From the NCBI RefSeq assembly GCF_023983475.1, contig NZ_CP092712.1:620001-684000 (forward strand): a stretch of DNA of 64,000 bases. The letters are read 5' to 3'. Both the position numbers and the translations under genes were made by a program. Under the pieces are notes generated by a model. That model saw nothing but the letters and a program-made list of their open reading frames with translations. It ran no database searches and was not told the origin of the DNA. Shown piece after piece: positions 8,657 to 16,855 of this stretch; position 1 is the first letter of the stretch; each line of letters begins with the position of its first letter. The DNA comes from Aliivibrio fischeri ATCC 7744 = JCM 18803 = DSM 507 (GTDB taxonomy: Bacteria > Pseudomonadota > Gammaproteobacteria > Enterobacterales > Vibrionaceae).

Positions 8657-9688
8657 TTAGTTATTGCTGTGCAATTCGCTATTTAGTTCAACTGCAGATT
8701 TGTTCGTTAAACACTCGATTTGACCAGTGATAGAGTTACGACGGAATAGAAGATCGGTTTTACCAGCAAGATCACGAGCTTTTGCAATTTCAACTTCTTT
8801 GCCTTGATTATCTAGCATGCTTACTTTTGTACCAGCAGTAACATATAGGCCTGATTCAATCGTACAACGATCGCCCATTGGGAAACCAAGACCTGCATTA
8901 GCACCAAGTAGACAGTTCTCACCAATAGAGATAACCATTTTACCGCCGCCAGAAAGTGTACCCATGATAGAAGCACCACCGCCGATATCTGAACCATTGC
9001 CAACAACAACACCAGCAGAAATACGGCCTTCAACCATGCTAACACCCGTAGTACCAGCGTTAAAGTTGATGAAACCTTCGTGCATAACTGTTGTGCCTTC
9101 ACCTACATGAGCACCTAGACGAACACGTGAAGTATCAGCAATACGAACACCAGTAGGAACCACGTAATCCACCATTTTAGGGAATTTATCAACGCAATCT
9201 ACCGTTAGTGTTTCGCCAGCTAAACGAGCTTCGATTTGACGATCAGCAAGTTCAGGTAAATCGATTGGACCTTGGTTAGTCCAAGCAATGTTATGTAGAA
9301 GACCAAAGATACCATCTAGAACAGTACCGTGTGGTTTAACTAAACGGTTAGAGATAAGTTGAAGCTTTAAGAAACCTTCAGCAACAGATTGAGGTTGCTC
9401 ATCAGTAGCTAAAACAACAAGAACTAATGGCTGTTTAGATTGAACTGCTTTTTCTGCAAATGCCGCGTTAGCAACATCACCGCTTGCTGCAAATGCGTTA
9501 GCAAGTTCAGTACAAACTTCAGAAGAAATTTCGATCGCTTGGTTGCCTTCAGCGTAACCACTTGCTTGTGCAATAGCTGAAACTAGTGCATCAGAAGGGT
9601 TAAGTACTGGGTGAGGGAAGAAAGCTTCAATAATTTTATTGTCGCGGTTTTTTGTCGCTGTACCAAAGGCAAGAGCAAAATGAGCCAT
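8657..9688 (-). CDS. dapD: 2,3,4,5-tetrahydropyridine-2,6-dicarboxylate N-succinyltransferase (long type)
   Basis: 343 residues from the ATG at 9688, which has GGAGA upstream; a start 21 bases earlier is less likely. The protein transfers succinyl from succinyl-CoA to tetrahydrodipicolinate in the lysine/diaminopimelate pathway. Residues about 205-300 show a left-handed beta-helix of hexapeptide repeats (GAHVGEGTTVMHEGFINFNA, GNGSDIGGGASIMG, GENCLLGANAGLG). It belongs to the longer DapD class of Vibrio and Pseudomonas rather than the 274-residue E. coli type. It is monocistronic, with its own terminator. Confidence 0.93.
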   Translation of the reverse strand: MAHFALAFGTATKNRDNKIIEAFFPHPVLNPSDALVSAIAQASGYAEGNQAIEISSEVCTELANAFAASGDVANAAFAEKAVQSKQPLVLVVLATDEQPQSVAEGFLKLQLISNRLVKPHGTVLDGIFGLLHNIAWTNQGPIDLPELADRQIEARLAGETLTVDCVDKFPKMVDYVVPTGVRIADTSRVRLGAHVGEGTTVMHEGFINFNAGTTGVSMVEGRISAGVVVGNGSDIGGGASIMGTLSGGGKMVISIGENCLLGANAGLGFPMGDRCTIESGLYVTAGTKVSMLDNQGKEVEIAKARDLAGKTDLLFRRNSITGQIECLTNKSAVELNSELHSNN

Positions 9689-9854
9689 GTAATGATTCTC
9701 CATTTCCATATAAATATTAGTATTTAAAAATAAATCTTACTTCACATCATAAAGAGAGTTGCTGTGATATAGAAGAGCGAAACCATAAAACTTTGGTTAA
9801 AAATAGAAAAAGTTAAAAAAGCAGAAAGTGAAGAGCGAGTAGATGTATAGAGTT

Positions 9855-9887
9855 TAAATAAAAATAGCAGCGATTAGGCTGCTATTT
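9855..9887 (-). terminator. terminator of yebG
   Basis: Perfect stem AAATAGCAGC / GCTGCTATTT (9862-9871, 9878-9887) followed on the minus strand by TTTTTATTT, just after the yebG stop. Confidence 0.8.
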
Positions 9888-9905
9888 TGAAAGTATTTTT
9901 AGCAA

Positions 9906-10196
9906 TTAAGCTGCGTCAGATTCTTCATCTTGAACGGCTTTTATCTTTGCTTTTTTTGGTGCAGGTTTACGTTTAGCACCTAGAGCAATTAATAGATCTT
10001 CTTTATGCTTAGCTAGGTATAAAGACATCTCTTCTTGCTTAGCTTCATCTTCAATTAGTTCACTTTCACCTAGAAAAGTAAAAAGCTCATCTGCGATATC
10101 AAGCATTTTGTCATAAGCATCGGCTTCCGATTTAGAGGTAAAAGTCATCTTCTCTTCTCCGTTGCGCTCAACTACATATTTGACGATAACAGCCAT
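9906..10196 (-). CDS. yebG: YebG-family SOS-inducible protein
   Basis: 96 residues. MAVIVKYVVERNGEEKMTF followed by TSKSEADAYDKMLDIA closely matches E. coli YebG, a small DNA-damage-induced protein of unsettled biochemical role. The C-terminus is Lys-rich then acidic. AGGAGA precedes the ATG. A LexA-like palindrome lies 24 bases upstream of the start, agreeing with SOS control. Confidence 0.9.
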   Translation of the reverse strand: MAVIVKYVVERNGEEKMTFTSKSEADAYDKMLDIADELFTFLGESELIEDEAKQEEMSLYLAKHKEDLLIALGAKRKPAPKKAKIKAVQDEESDAA

Positions 10197-10219
10197 GGTC
10201 GTCTCTCCTATTTAATTAA

Positions 10220-10235
10220 CTGGTGTTTTATACAG
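10220..10235 (-). promoter_or_regulatory. LexA (SOS) box upstream of yebG
   Basis: Reads CTGTATAAAACACCAG on the minus strand: the CTGT-N8-ACAG pattern with one half perfect and one base changed in the other. Its place just upstream of yebG, a LexA target in E. coli, supports it. Confidence 0.75.
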
Positions 10236-10344
10236 TAAGCGAGCTTATGTGTCCACTTGGAGAAACGAAAGTTAGATAAAGTTAACGTCTAACAGATAAG
10301 ACAAATTTTTATTTGAAGAAAAAAGAGTTGAGCAAGAATAATTA

Positions 10345-10367
10345 AAGGTGTATTTTAAATGCAACTT
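10345..10367 (+). promoter_or_regulatory. NsrR-type operator upstream of aox
   Basis: 23 bases, AAGGTGTATTT-T-AAATGCAACTT, an imperfect palindrome matching the gamma-proteobacterial NsrR motif (ATGyATTT-n-AAATrCAT core). It ends 20 bases before the aox start codon, where a repressor would block transcription. Alternative oxidase expression in V. fischeri is known to respond to nitric oxide through NsrR. Confidence 0.72.
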
Positions 10368-10387
10368 TAATTAAAAAGGTGAACAGC

Positions 10388-11023
10388 ATGTCAGATTTTG
10401 AATTGAAACATAAAGCAACGAATAAAATTTCAGAGAAGATCGCATATAAAATTACTCAATGTTTGAAGTTCCTTTTGAATATTTTTTATGGTTCAAAGTA
10501 TGCTAAACGAGCTGTAATTTTAGAAACGATTGCAGCAGTGCCTGGAATGGTGGCTGGCATGTTCAATCATTTGAAAGCATTACGTAGAATGAAAGACGAT
10601 CAAGGATGGATTCAAGAATTACTAAGCGAAGCTGAAAATGAAAGAATGCATTTAATGATATTTCTAGACATAGCCAAGCCTCGTTGGATTGAACGTCTTT
10701 TAGTTTTGCTAGGTCAAGCTGTCTTTATTGTTGTGTATAGCTTTATTTATTTACTCTCTTCGAAAATAGCTCATCGTGTGGTTGGGTATTTTGAAGAGGA
10801 AGCGTGTAAGAGTTATACGGAATATTTAGCTAAGATTGATGAGGGTGCTGTTGAAAATGAAGCCGCACCGCAAATAGCGATAGATTATTATCAATTGCCA
10901 AGTGATGCGATGTTACGTGATGTTATTCTTAAAATTCGAAACGATGAAGCAAAACATCGAGATCGTAACCATTCATTTGCTGATGCGTATGAAACTCACG
11001 ATCTTCCTGCTCACCAGCGTTAG
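10388..11023 (+). CDS. aox: alternative oxidase (cyanide-resistant ubiquinol oxidase)
   Basis: 211 residues from the ATG at 10388 (AAGGTGAACAGC upstream; a GTG nine bases earlier is less likely). The diiron ligand motifs are all present: LETIAAVPGM (Glu46), NERMHL (Glu85, His88), FEEEA (around Glu136) and NDEAKHRD (Glu187, His190). Two hydrophobic stretches between them anchor it monotopically on the inner membrane. It oxidises ubiquinol and reduces oxygen to water without pumping protons, and is less sensitive to NO and cyanide than cytochrome oxidases. It is smaller than mitochondrial AOX because no transit peptide is needed. It stands alone behind the NsrR-type operator. Confidence 0.94.
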   Translation: MSDFELKHKATNKISEKIAYKITQCLKFLLNIFYGSKYAKRAVILETIAAVPGMVAGMFNHLKALRRMKDDQGWIQELLSEAENERMHLMIFLDIAKPRWIERLLVLLGQAVFIVVYSFIYLLSSKIAHRVVGYFEEEACKSYTEYLAKIDEGAVENEAAPQIAIDYYQLPSDAMLRDVILKIRNDEAKHRDRNHSFADAYETHDLPAHQR

Positions 11024-11033
11024 ATATTTATTG

Positions 11034-11057
11034 AAATGAGGCTAAACAGCCTCATTA
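11034..11057. terminator. shared hairpin between convergent aox and LysR gene
   Basis: Perfect 9-bp stem AATGAGGCT / AGCCTCATT with a four-base loop (11035-11043, 11048-11056). It overlaps the stop of the minus-strand LysR gene. T-runs are weak on both sides, so termination efficiency is uncertain. Confidence 0.55.
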
Positions 11058-11930
11058 TTGTTGAATAAAGTTCATAAAATATTGCAGTAATGGCGTTTGG
11101 TATTTTTCTTTATGTACTAATAACCAATATTGTCTTGCCAATGTTTTGTTGTAAGCCAATTTAACTAAGCGACCGTCATTTATTGCGTTTTGTGCTGCGA
11201 GTTGAGATAAACATGCTAATCCCATATTTTCAGCACAACAATTAATGATAGCCTCAGTGGTATGAAGTTGTAATGATTCATGCCAGTCATTTAAGTTGGC
11301 GGCGATATGATTAATAAAATATTCGCGACTGCCTGAACCTTCTTCACGTAGTAACCAAGTTGAATGCTCCAAATCATCTAATGTCACTTGAGCTTTAGTC
11401 GCTAAAGGATGGGAAGGCGAGCAGACTAAATACATGTCGTCTCGTCGCCATTCAATCATATTTAATTTTGGATGATGTGCTTTACCTTCAACTAATCCAA
11501 TATCAAGCTGAAATTCTAATAATCTATTGATGATTTGTGCTGTGTTTGAAATAAATAACTGCTGAATATCACATGGGTATTGTTGTTGGAATTTACTCAA
11601 TAATACTGGCGCAATATGATTACCAATCGTATCACTAGCTCCAATGTTTAATGAGCCTGTCAGCTGACTATCCGCTGCAAACTGGTGTTCAATCACTTCA
11701 GCTCGTTCTAATAACTCATCTGCTAGAGGAAGTAATTGACGACCTTCGCTATTTAATACTAAGCGGTTATTTACACGATCAAAGACTTTATAACCGAGAT
11801 TTTTTTCTAATTCAGAGAGAGATAAACTGACGGCTGGTTTAGTTATATACAGTCGCTCAGCCGCTTTTGTCATGGTTTTTTCTTGTGCTATTACAGTAAA
11901 AACATTAAGTTGCTTGAGTGAAATTCTCAT
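11055..11930 (-). CDS. LysR-family regulator, YeiE-like
   Basis: 291 residues. The N-terminal winged helix-turn-helix is at about 1-60 (MTKAAERLYITKPAVSLSLS), then a LysR effector-binding domain with LREEGSGSREYFINHI. Overall layout and motifs (NIGASDTIGNHIAPVLL, ENMGLACLSQ) resemble E. coli YeiE. It is divergent from a TDT-family transporter gene whose start is 135 bases away, a typical regulator-target pair. The ligand is not predictable. Confidence 0.87.
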   Translation of the reverse strand: MRISLKQLNVFTVIAQEKTMTKAAERLYITKPAVSLSLSELEKNLGYKVFDRVNNRLVLNSEGRQLLPLADELLERAEVIEHQFAADSQLTGSLNIGASDTIGNHIAPVLLSKFQQQYPCDIQQLFISNTAQIINRLLEFQLDIGLVEGKAHHPKLNMIEWRRDDMYLVCSPSHPLATKAQVTLDDLEHSTWLLREEGSGSREYFINHIAANLNDWHESLQLHTTEAIINCCAENMGLACLSQLAAQNAINDGRLVKLAYNKTLARQYWLLVHKEKYQTPLLQYFMNFIQQ

Positions 11931-12065
11931 GACAGGAAGTCCTAAATTAATTAAAAGTCAAGTCGTTAATTTTATTTTAACGCTAGTTTTAATTTATACA
12001 AATTTTATTAATGGATTGTTCCGATTAAAATAGCTCTATCGTTAAATAGTACAGAGATTATTGTC

Positions 12066-13055
12066 ATGCTTAATTATACAAAACAAAAAATAGCAGGAGC
12101 TCCGACTCCAATGGCGGGATTAGCTCTTGGCATCGCAAGTTTAGGTTGGTGTTGGGAAAACGCATTACCGTTAAATGGTTATGCACAGTGGCTCTCAGCG
12201 GCAATTGCGTCTGTTTTATTACTTGTATTAGCGGTTAAGTTTTTATTACATCCAGCTATTTTATGGAATGAGCTAGCACATCCTGTTGTTGGTAGTGTCG
12301 CTCCAACGTTTGCAATGGGTACTATGGTGGTATCAGCCTCTATCGGGCATTTTTATCGTGCTGCGGGAGATGTTTTATGGCTTGCTGCGGTAGCGGTTCA
12401 TATTATTTTCTTAATCTCTTTTATTTATCATCGAGCAAAAGATTTTGAATTGCATCATATGGTGCCAAGTTGGTTTGTTCCACCGGTAGGCTTAATTGTT
12501 GCTGATGTTTCTTTCTCTGGTAGCGCATCATTAGCATCAGTAGCTCATTGGGTATTAATGTTTGGTTTAGTTAGCTACGCAATCATGCTACCAATCATGA
12601 TCTACCGTTTGATTTTTAGTCATGAAGTACCAGATGCCGCAAAACCAACCATCGCAATCATGGCAGCGCCAGCAAGCTTATCATTAGCGGGTTATTTAAC
12701 AGTGACATCTTCACCATCGCCTGTAATTATTGCGCTTCTATTTGGTATTGCAGTGTTAATGACGAGTGTTATCTACATGGCTTTCTTTAAATTAATGAGA
12801 CTACCATTTAGTCCTGGTTATGCAGCGTTTACCTTCCCTATGGTCATTGGTGCAACCGCATTATTTAAAACAGCGAACTGGATGTTATCTCAAGGTGTAG
12901 CGGCAAATTATGTTTACCAAGTAAGAACGCTCGCTGTTGTTGAATTAGTGATAGCAACTTGTGTGGTGAGCTATGTTGCGATTCATTATTTAGCTCATTA
13001 CCGTCCAATTACTCGAATGACAAATCGTTTGGCAAATATGAGTCATGCACATTAA
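12066..13055 (+). CDS. TDT-family transporter (TehA/SLAC1-like)
   Basis: 329 residues with about ten transmembrane helices. The first (GLALGIASLGWCWENALPL) and the helix carrying FAMGTMVVSASIGHF match the TDT family, which includes the TehA tellurite-resistance channel, plant SLAC1 anion channels and sulfite exporters. The substrate is probably a small anion; it cannot be told from the sequence. The divergent LysR gene probably regulates it. Loops are short, consistent with an inner-membrane protein of ordinary family size. Confidence 0.82.
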   Translation: MLNYTKQKIAGAPTPMAGLALGIASLGWCWENALPLNGYAQWLSAAIASVLLLVLAVKFLLHPAILWNELAHPVVGSVAPTFAMGTMVVSASIGHFYRAAGDVLWLAAVAVHIIFLISFIYHRAKDFELHHMVPSWFVPPVGLIVADVSFSGSASLASVAHWVLMFGLVSYAIMLPIMIYRLIFSHEVPDAAKPTIAIMAAPASLSLAGYLTVTSSPSPVIIALLFGIAVLMTSVIYMAFFKLMRLPFSPGYAAFTFPMVIGATALFKTANWMLSQGVAANYVYQVRTLAVVELVIATCVVSYVAIHYLAHYRPITRMTNRLANMSHAH

Positions 13056-13136
13056 TTTATAAGCTTTTTTTCTCTTCAAACACATCCAGTTACGTTAAGC
13101 TATAGGAACTTTCATTTTCTTATAAGCGAGCTGGGT

Positions 13137-16100
13137 GTGTTTACTGTTTATCATTCAAATCAACTTGATGTTCTTAAATCACTTGTCGTTGAGTTAATTC
13201 GCCTTAACCCCCTTGATAACCCGTTCGAGCAAGAGCAAATACTTGTTCAAAGTCCCGGTATGTCGCAATGGCTCAAAATCGAACTCGCAAAAGAGTTAGG
13301 GATTGCCGCCAATCTTACTTTTCCACTTCCTGCTACTTTTATTTGGGATTTGTTTACTCAGGTGCTTGATGATGTGCCAAAGCGTAGTGCTTTTCACAAA
13401 GAAGCCATGACATGGAAGATCGTGACATTATTACCAGAGCTGTTAAAACAAGAGGAGTTTGCACCTCAGCAGCGCTATTTAGAAAATGATGAAAACCAAC
13501 TTAAGTGTTATCAACTGGCTGCAAAAATTGCCGATATCTTTGACCAATATTTAGTATTTCGCCCAGAGTGGATTCAACTGTGGGAAGCCGGAGAAGAGGT
13601 TGTCGAATTAGAAGGAGAGCATCCTTGGCAACCTATTTTATGGCGAGCACTCTATGATCAAACACTTGCACTTGGTCATTCGCCTTATCATCGTGCCAAT
13701 ATGTTTGAGCACTTTATCGAAACGCTAGATAATTATTTGCAAACGGGCACTTTACCAAAAGGGATGCCTAAGCGTTTGTTTGTGGTGGGCATCACTTCAC
13801 TGCCTCCTCGTTATTTGGATGCGCTTGCGGCGTTAGGTCAGCATATTGATGTGCACCTAATGTTTACTAATCCGTGTCGCTATTATTGGGGTGAAATTCG
13901 AGACAGAAAATACCTTGCTCGTTTAGAAGCCCGTAACCGTCTGCAAGTTAAATGGCTAGATGATCATAGTGAGCATATTGGTGATACAGAACAGCTAAAA
14001 GGCTCAATTGAGGCTAATTTTGAAGATGAATTACATACTTCTGAAGTGGGGAATTCCTTGCTTGCCTCATGGGGGAAATTAGGCCGAGATAATTTGTGCT
14101 TACTCTCTGAGATGGAAGCACAAGAGATTGATGCGTTTGTTGATGTTGGTAACGATAATCTACTGCATTCTATTCAGTCTGATATTTTAAATCTTGAAGA
14201 GCGCAGCCGTGATGATGTGCTTGATAATAGTCAGCATAAACAGTCAATCAGTTCTAATGATCGTTCCATTCTTTTGCATTCGTGCCATAGCCCAATGCGA
14301 GAGGTTGAGGTTTTACACGATCAGTTATTGGATATGTTTGCTAGTGACCCAGACTTAAAGCCACGCGACATTATCGTGATGGTGGCAGACATTAATGTTT
14401 ACAGTGCAGCGATTCAAGCCGTCTTTGGTAATGCGGCTTTTGATCGTTATATTCCTTTTGCGATTTCCGATCAAAGTGCTGAGCAAGAAACCCCAGTGTT
14501 ATTGGCTTTCATGACTTTGATGGCGCTGCCTGAGAATCGTTGTGGTCTTTCTGAATTGCTCACATTATTGGAAGTGCCTGCCGTAATGTCTCGTTTTAAA
14601 TTCAATGCTGAGCAATTTGAAATTGTGAAACGCTGGGCTGAAGAAACCGGTATTCGCTGGGGATTAGATAACAGCACATCTGCACAGTTTGATCTTCCTG
14701 AACACAATCAAAACTCTTGGTTATTTGGTATTCAACGCATGTTGCTTGGTTATGCGATGGAGCAAGGTGCTGGGCTATTCGAAGGCATGGCGAGTTACGA
14801 ACAAGTGCAGGGCATGAATGCGGAAATTGCCGGTAACTTAGCGCAGTTTATTGATCAGCTTTTGACTTATCAGATCATCCTAGGCCAACCGCATACCATT
14901 ACGACATGGCGAACCACCATCAACCAATTAATGGATGATTTTTTAGATGTTGAATTAGAAGGTGAATTGGTCGTTAAAAGTATTCGAGATCAACTGCAAA
15001 AGCTAGAAGAGAACTTAGAAGATGCGGGTTTTGATGCACCAATTTCAGCGCCAATTATTAATAATTATCTGAAAAATAATTTATCTGGCGGTAAAGCGAG
15101 TCAACGATTCTTAGCCGGACAAGTTAACTTTTGTACTTTAATGCCAATGCGTTCTATTCCATTTGATGTGGTGTGTTTGCTTGGGATGACGGATGGGGCT
15201 TACCCGCGAACTATGCCTGTTGAAGGTTTCGATTTAATGCAAAAACGCATGAAACCGGGTGACCGTTCACGTCGAGATGATGATAGATATCTGTTCTTAG
15301 AAGCACTGCAATCGGCAAATAAAGCGTTTTATTTAAGTTATATTGGGCGTTCAATTCGCGATAACACAGAAAAAGCACCGTCAGTATTAATCAGTGAGTT
15401 ACTTGAATATTGCCAGCAAGGTTATTGCCTAGAGGGTGATAGTGAGTTAAATCCTGAAGCATCCGCAAAACGCTTGGTTAAGCAATTAACCATAGAACAC
15501 CCTCTGGTTCCTTATAGCCAACAAAGTTTTATTGGTGATAACACAAGCTATGCAAGTGAGTGGTTACCAACGGCTAAATTAGAAGGGGCAGCGGCACCTG
15601 AATTTCAGACTGCGCCATTAGTGTATACACCAGAAACAAAAGAATTGGAGCTTACTGAACTGCAACGTTTTTGGCGATTACCTGTTGCTTATTTCTTTAA
15701 TCGTGGCTTAAAAGTCTTTTTTGAAACAGTAGAGAGTAGAGTTGAAGATGATGAGCCATTTACCATCGATGGTCGTACTGGCTATGGTATGAAATCGGAT
15801 CTATTAGAGGACTTATTGGCCTATGATGATCCTAACCATATATCTCAAATCTCTCGTGATTTTTATCAGCAGCAAAAAGCCCAAGGTAAATTACCGATTG
15901 GTAGCTTTGGTGAAATAGCAGCAGATAAAGAAGTAAACACGATAAAAGATTTGGTTGCTCATATTCAACCATTAACGACATTACCATTAGACGATCAAGA
16001 AGTGCGTTTACGCTTTACCTTCCCTCATGGTGAAATGGAACTGCAAGGTTGGTTAAAACAGCGTTATCAGGCAGGAATGCTGCGTTATCGTGGCGGTAAA

Positions 16101-16556
16101 ATTCGCTCACATGAAATTTTAGCAACCTGGATTGATCACCTGTGTCTATGTGCAATGGGCCAGCAGCAATTTACTCACCTATTTGGTACAGATGCGATTT
16201 ATCACTTTGAAACCATCGAGAAAGAAAAAGCATACCAAGAACTAGAGACTATATTAAGCCTTTATATTTCGGGTAATTGCGCACCATTAGCTTATTTACC
16301 AAAAGCGGCATTAGCAGGGCTAGAAGCACACGTTGATAAAAAAGGTGTGTGGAATGATGACGAAGAAACACATCAAAAAGCCCTGAAAAAAATGGCAGAT
16401 GAATACAATGGAACCCGCTTTGCTGGTGAAAATAGCAATGATTATGTGATACGCATGTGGCCAGAATGGAATGATGATTTTGGTCAGGCTATTTTTGATA
16501 ATGCTCAAAAGGTATTACGTAATGCATTACTACATAGCGAGAAAGAAAAGTTATAA
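13137..16556 (+). CDS. recC: exodeoxyribonuclease V subunit gamma, RecC
   Basis: 1139 residues starting at GTG. The N-terminus (MFTVYHSNQLDVLKSLV, then LVQSPGMSQWLKIELAKELG) and the motif GMTDGAYPRTMPVEGFDLM are characteristic of RecC. RecC is a catalytically dead helicase/nuclease relative that splits the DNA duplex and recognises Chi within the RecBCD complex. It is followed by recB and recD in the same direction, but separated from recB by 299 bases. The length is close to the E. coli protein (1122). Confidence 0.95.
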   Translation: MFTVYHSNQLDVLKSLVVELIRLNPLDNPFEQEQILVQSPGMSQWLKIELAKELGIAANLTFPLPATFIWDLFTQVLDDVPKRSAFHKEAMTWKIVTLLPELLKQEEFAPQQRYLENDENQLKCYQLAAKIADIFDQYLVFRPEWIQLWEAGEEVVELEGEHPWQPILWRALYDQTLALGHSPYHRANMFEHFIETLDNYLQTGTLPKGMPKRLFVVGITSLPPRYLDALAALGQHIDVHLMFTNPCRYYWGEIRDRKYLARLEARNRLQVKWLDDHSEHIGDTEQLKGSIEANFEDELHTSEVGNSLLASWGKLGRDNLCLLSEMEAQEIDAFVDVGNDNLLHSIQSDILNLEERSRDDVLDNSQHKQSISSNDRSILLHSCHSPMREVEVLHDQLLDMFASDPDLKPRDIIVMVADINVYSAAIQAVFGNAAFDRYIPFAISDQSAEQETPVLLAFMTLMALPENRCGLSELLTLLEVPAVMSRFKFNAEQFEIVKRWAEETGIRWGLDNSTSAQFDLPEHNQNSWLFGIQRMLLGYAMEQGAGLFEGMASYEQVQGMNAEIAGNLAQFIDQLLTYQIILGQPHTITTWRTTINQLMDDFLDVELEGELVVKSIRDQLQKLEENLEDAGFDAPISAPIINNYLKNNLSGGKASQRFLAGQVNFCTLMPMRSIPFDVVCLLGMTDGAYPRTMPVEGFDLMQKRMKPGDRSRRDDDRYLFLEALQSANKAFYLSYIGRSIRDNTEKAPSVLISELLEYCQQGYCLEGDSELNPEASAKRLVKQLTIEHPLVPYSQQSFIGDNTSYASEWLPTAKLEGAAAPEFQTAPLVYTPETKELELTELQRFWRLPVAYFFNRGLKVFFETVESRVEDDEPFTIDGRTGYGMKSDLLEDLLAYDDPNHISQISRDFYQQQKAQGKLPIGSFGEIAADKEVNTIKDLVAHIQPLTTLPLDDQEVRLRFTFPHGEMELQGWLKQRYQAGMLRYRGGKIRSHEILATWIDHLCLCAMGQQQFTHLFGTDAIYHFETIEKEKAYQELETILSLYISGNCAPLAYLPKAALAGLEAHVDKKGVWNDDEETHQKALKKMADEYNGTRFAGENSNDYVIRMWPEWNDDFGQAIFDNAQKVLRNALLHSEKEKL

Positions 16557-16855
16557 AGAGTAAAGGTGAGTCATCAGTAGAAAGTAGGGTGGCCGTCAGT
16601 AAATCATTTTTAGTGTAGGGCGTTCGCTGTACGGCCACAGGTCAGAGGTTGACCGAATCCTGATTACAAGTGCACATTTAATGAGCGCTTTGTAAGTGGC
16701 GCTGAGTGTAACAAAGCTCAAAAAGTGAACCGTGAGAAAGATCTCACATTGATAGCTTTATTATTTTTATTATCTTAGTTTCTGATGAACTACGATATGG
16801 ATCACATAAATATCTTGTAAAAACAGGATGTTGATGTTTAAAACGGTGATGTTTG
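16557..16855. other. recC-recB intergenic region with several inverted repeats
   Basis: 299 bases without a convincing ORF. Visible structures: GTGGCCGT paired with ACGGCCAC about 60 bases apart, AGCGC/GCGCT around a 10-base loop, and the palindrome GTGAGA-AAGA-TCTCAC at 16732-16747. None carries a T-run. The recB promoter presumably lies in the AT-rich 3' part. E. coli has ptrA between recC and recB; no protease remnant is visible here. Confidence 0.5.

Noticed and set aside
8817-9110. ORFs opposite and in another frame within dapD
   Set aside because: Pro- and Val-rich products of the repetitive hexapeptide coding sequence; dapD itself is well supported.
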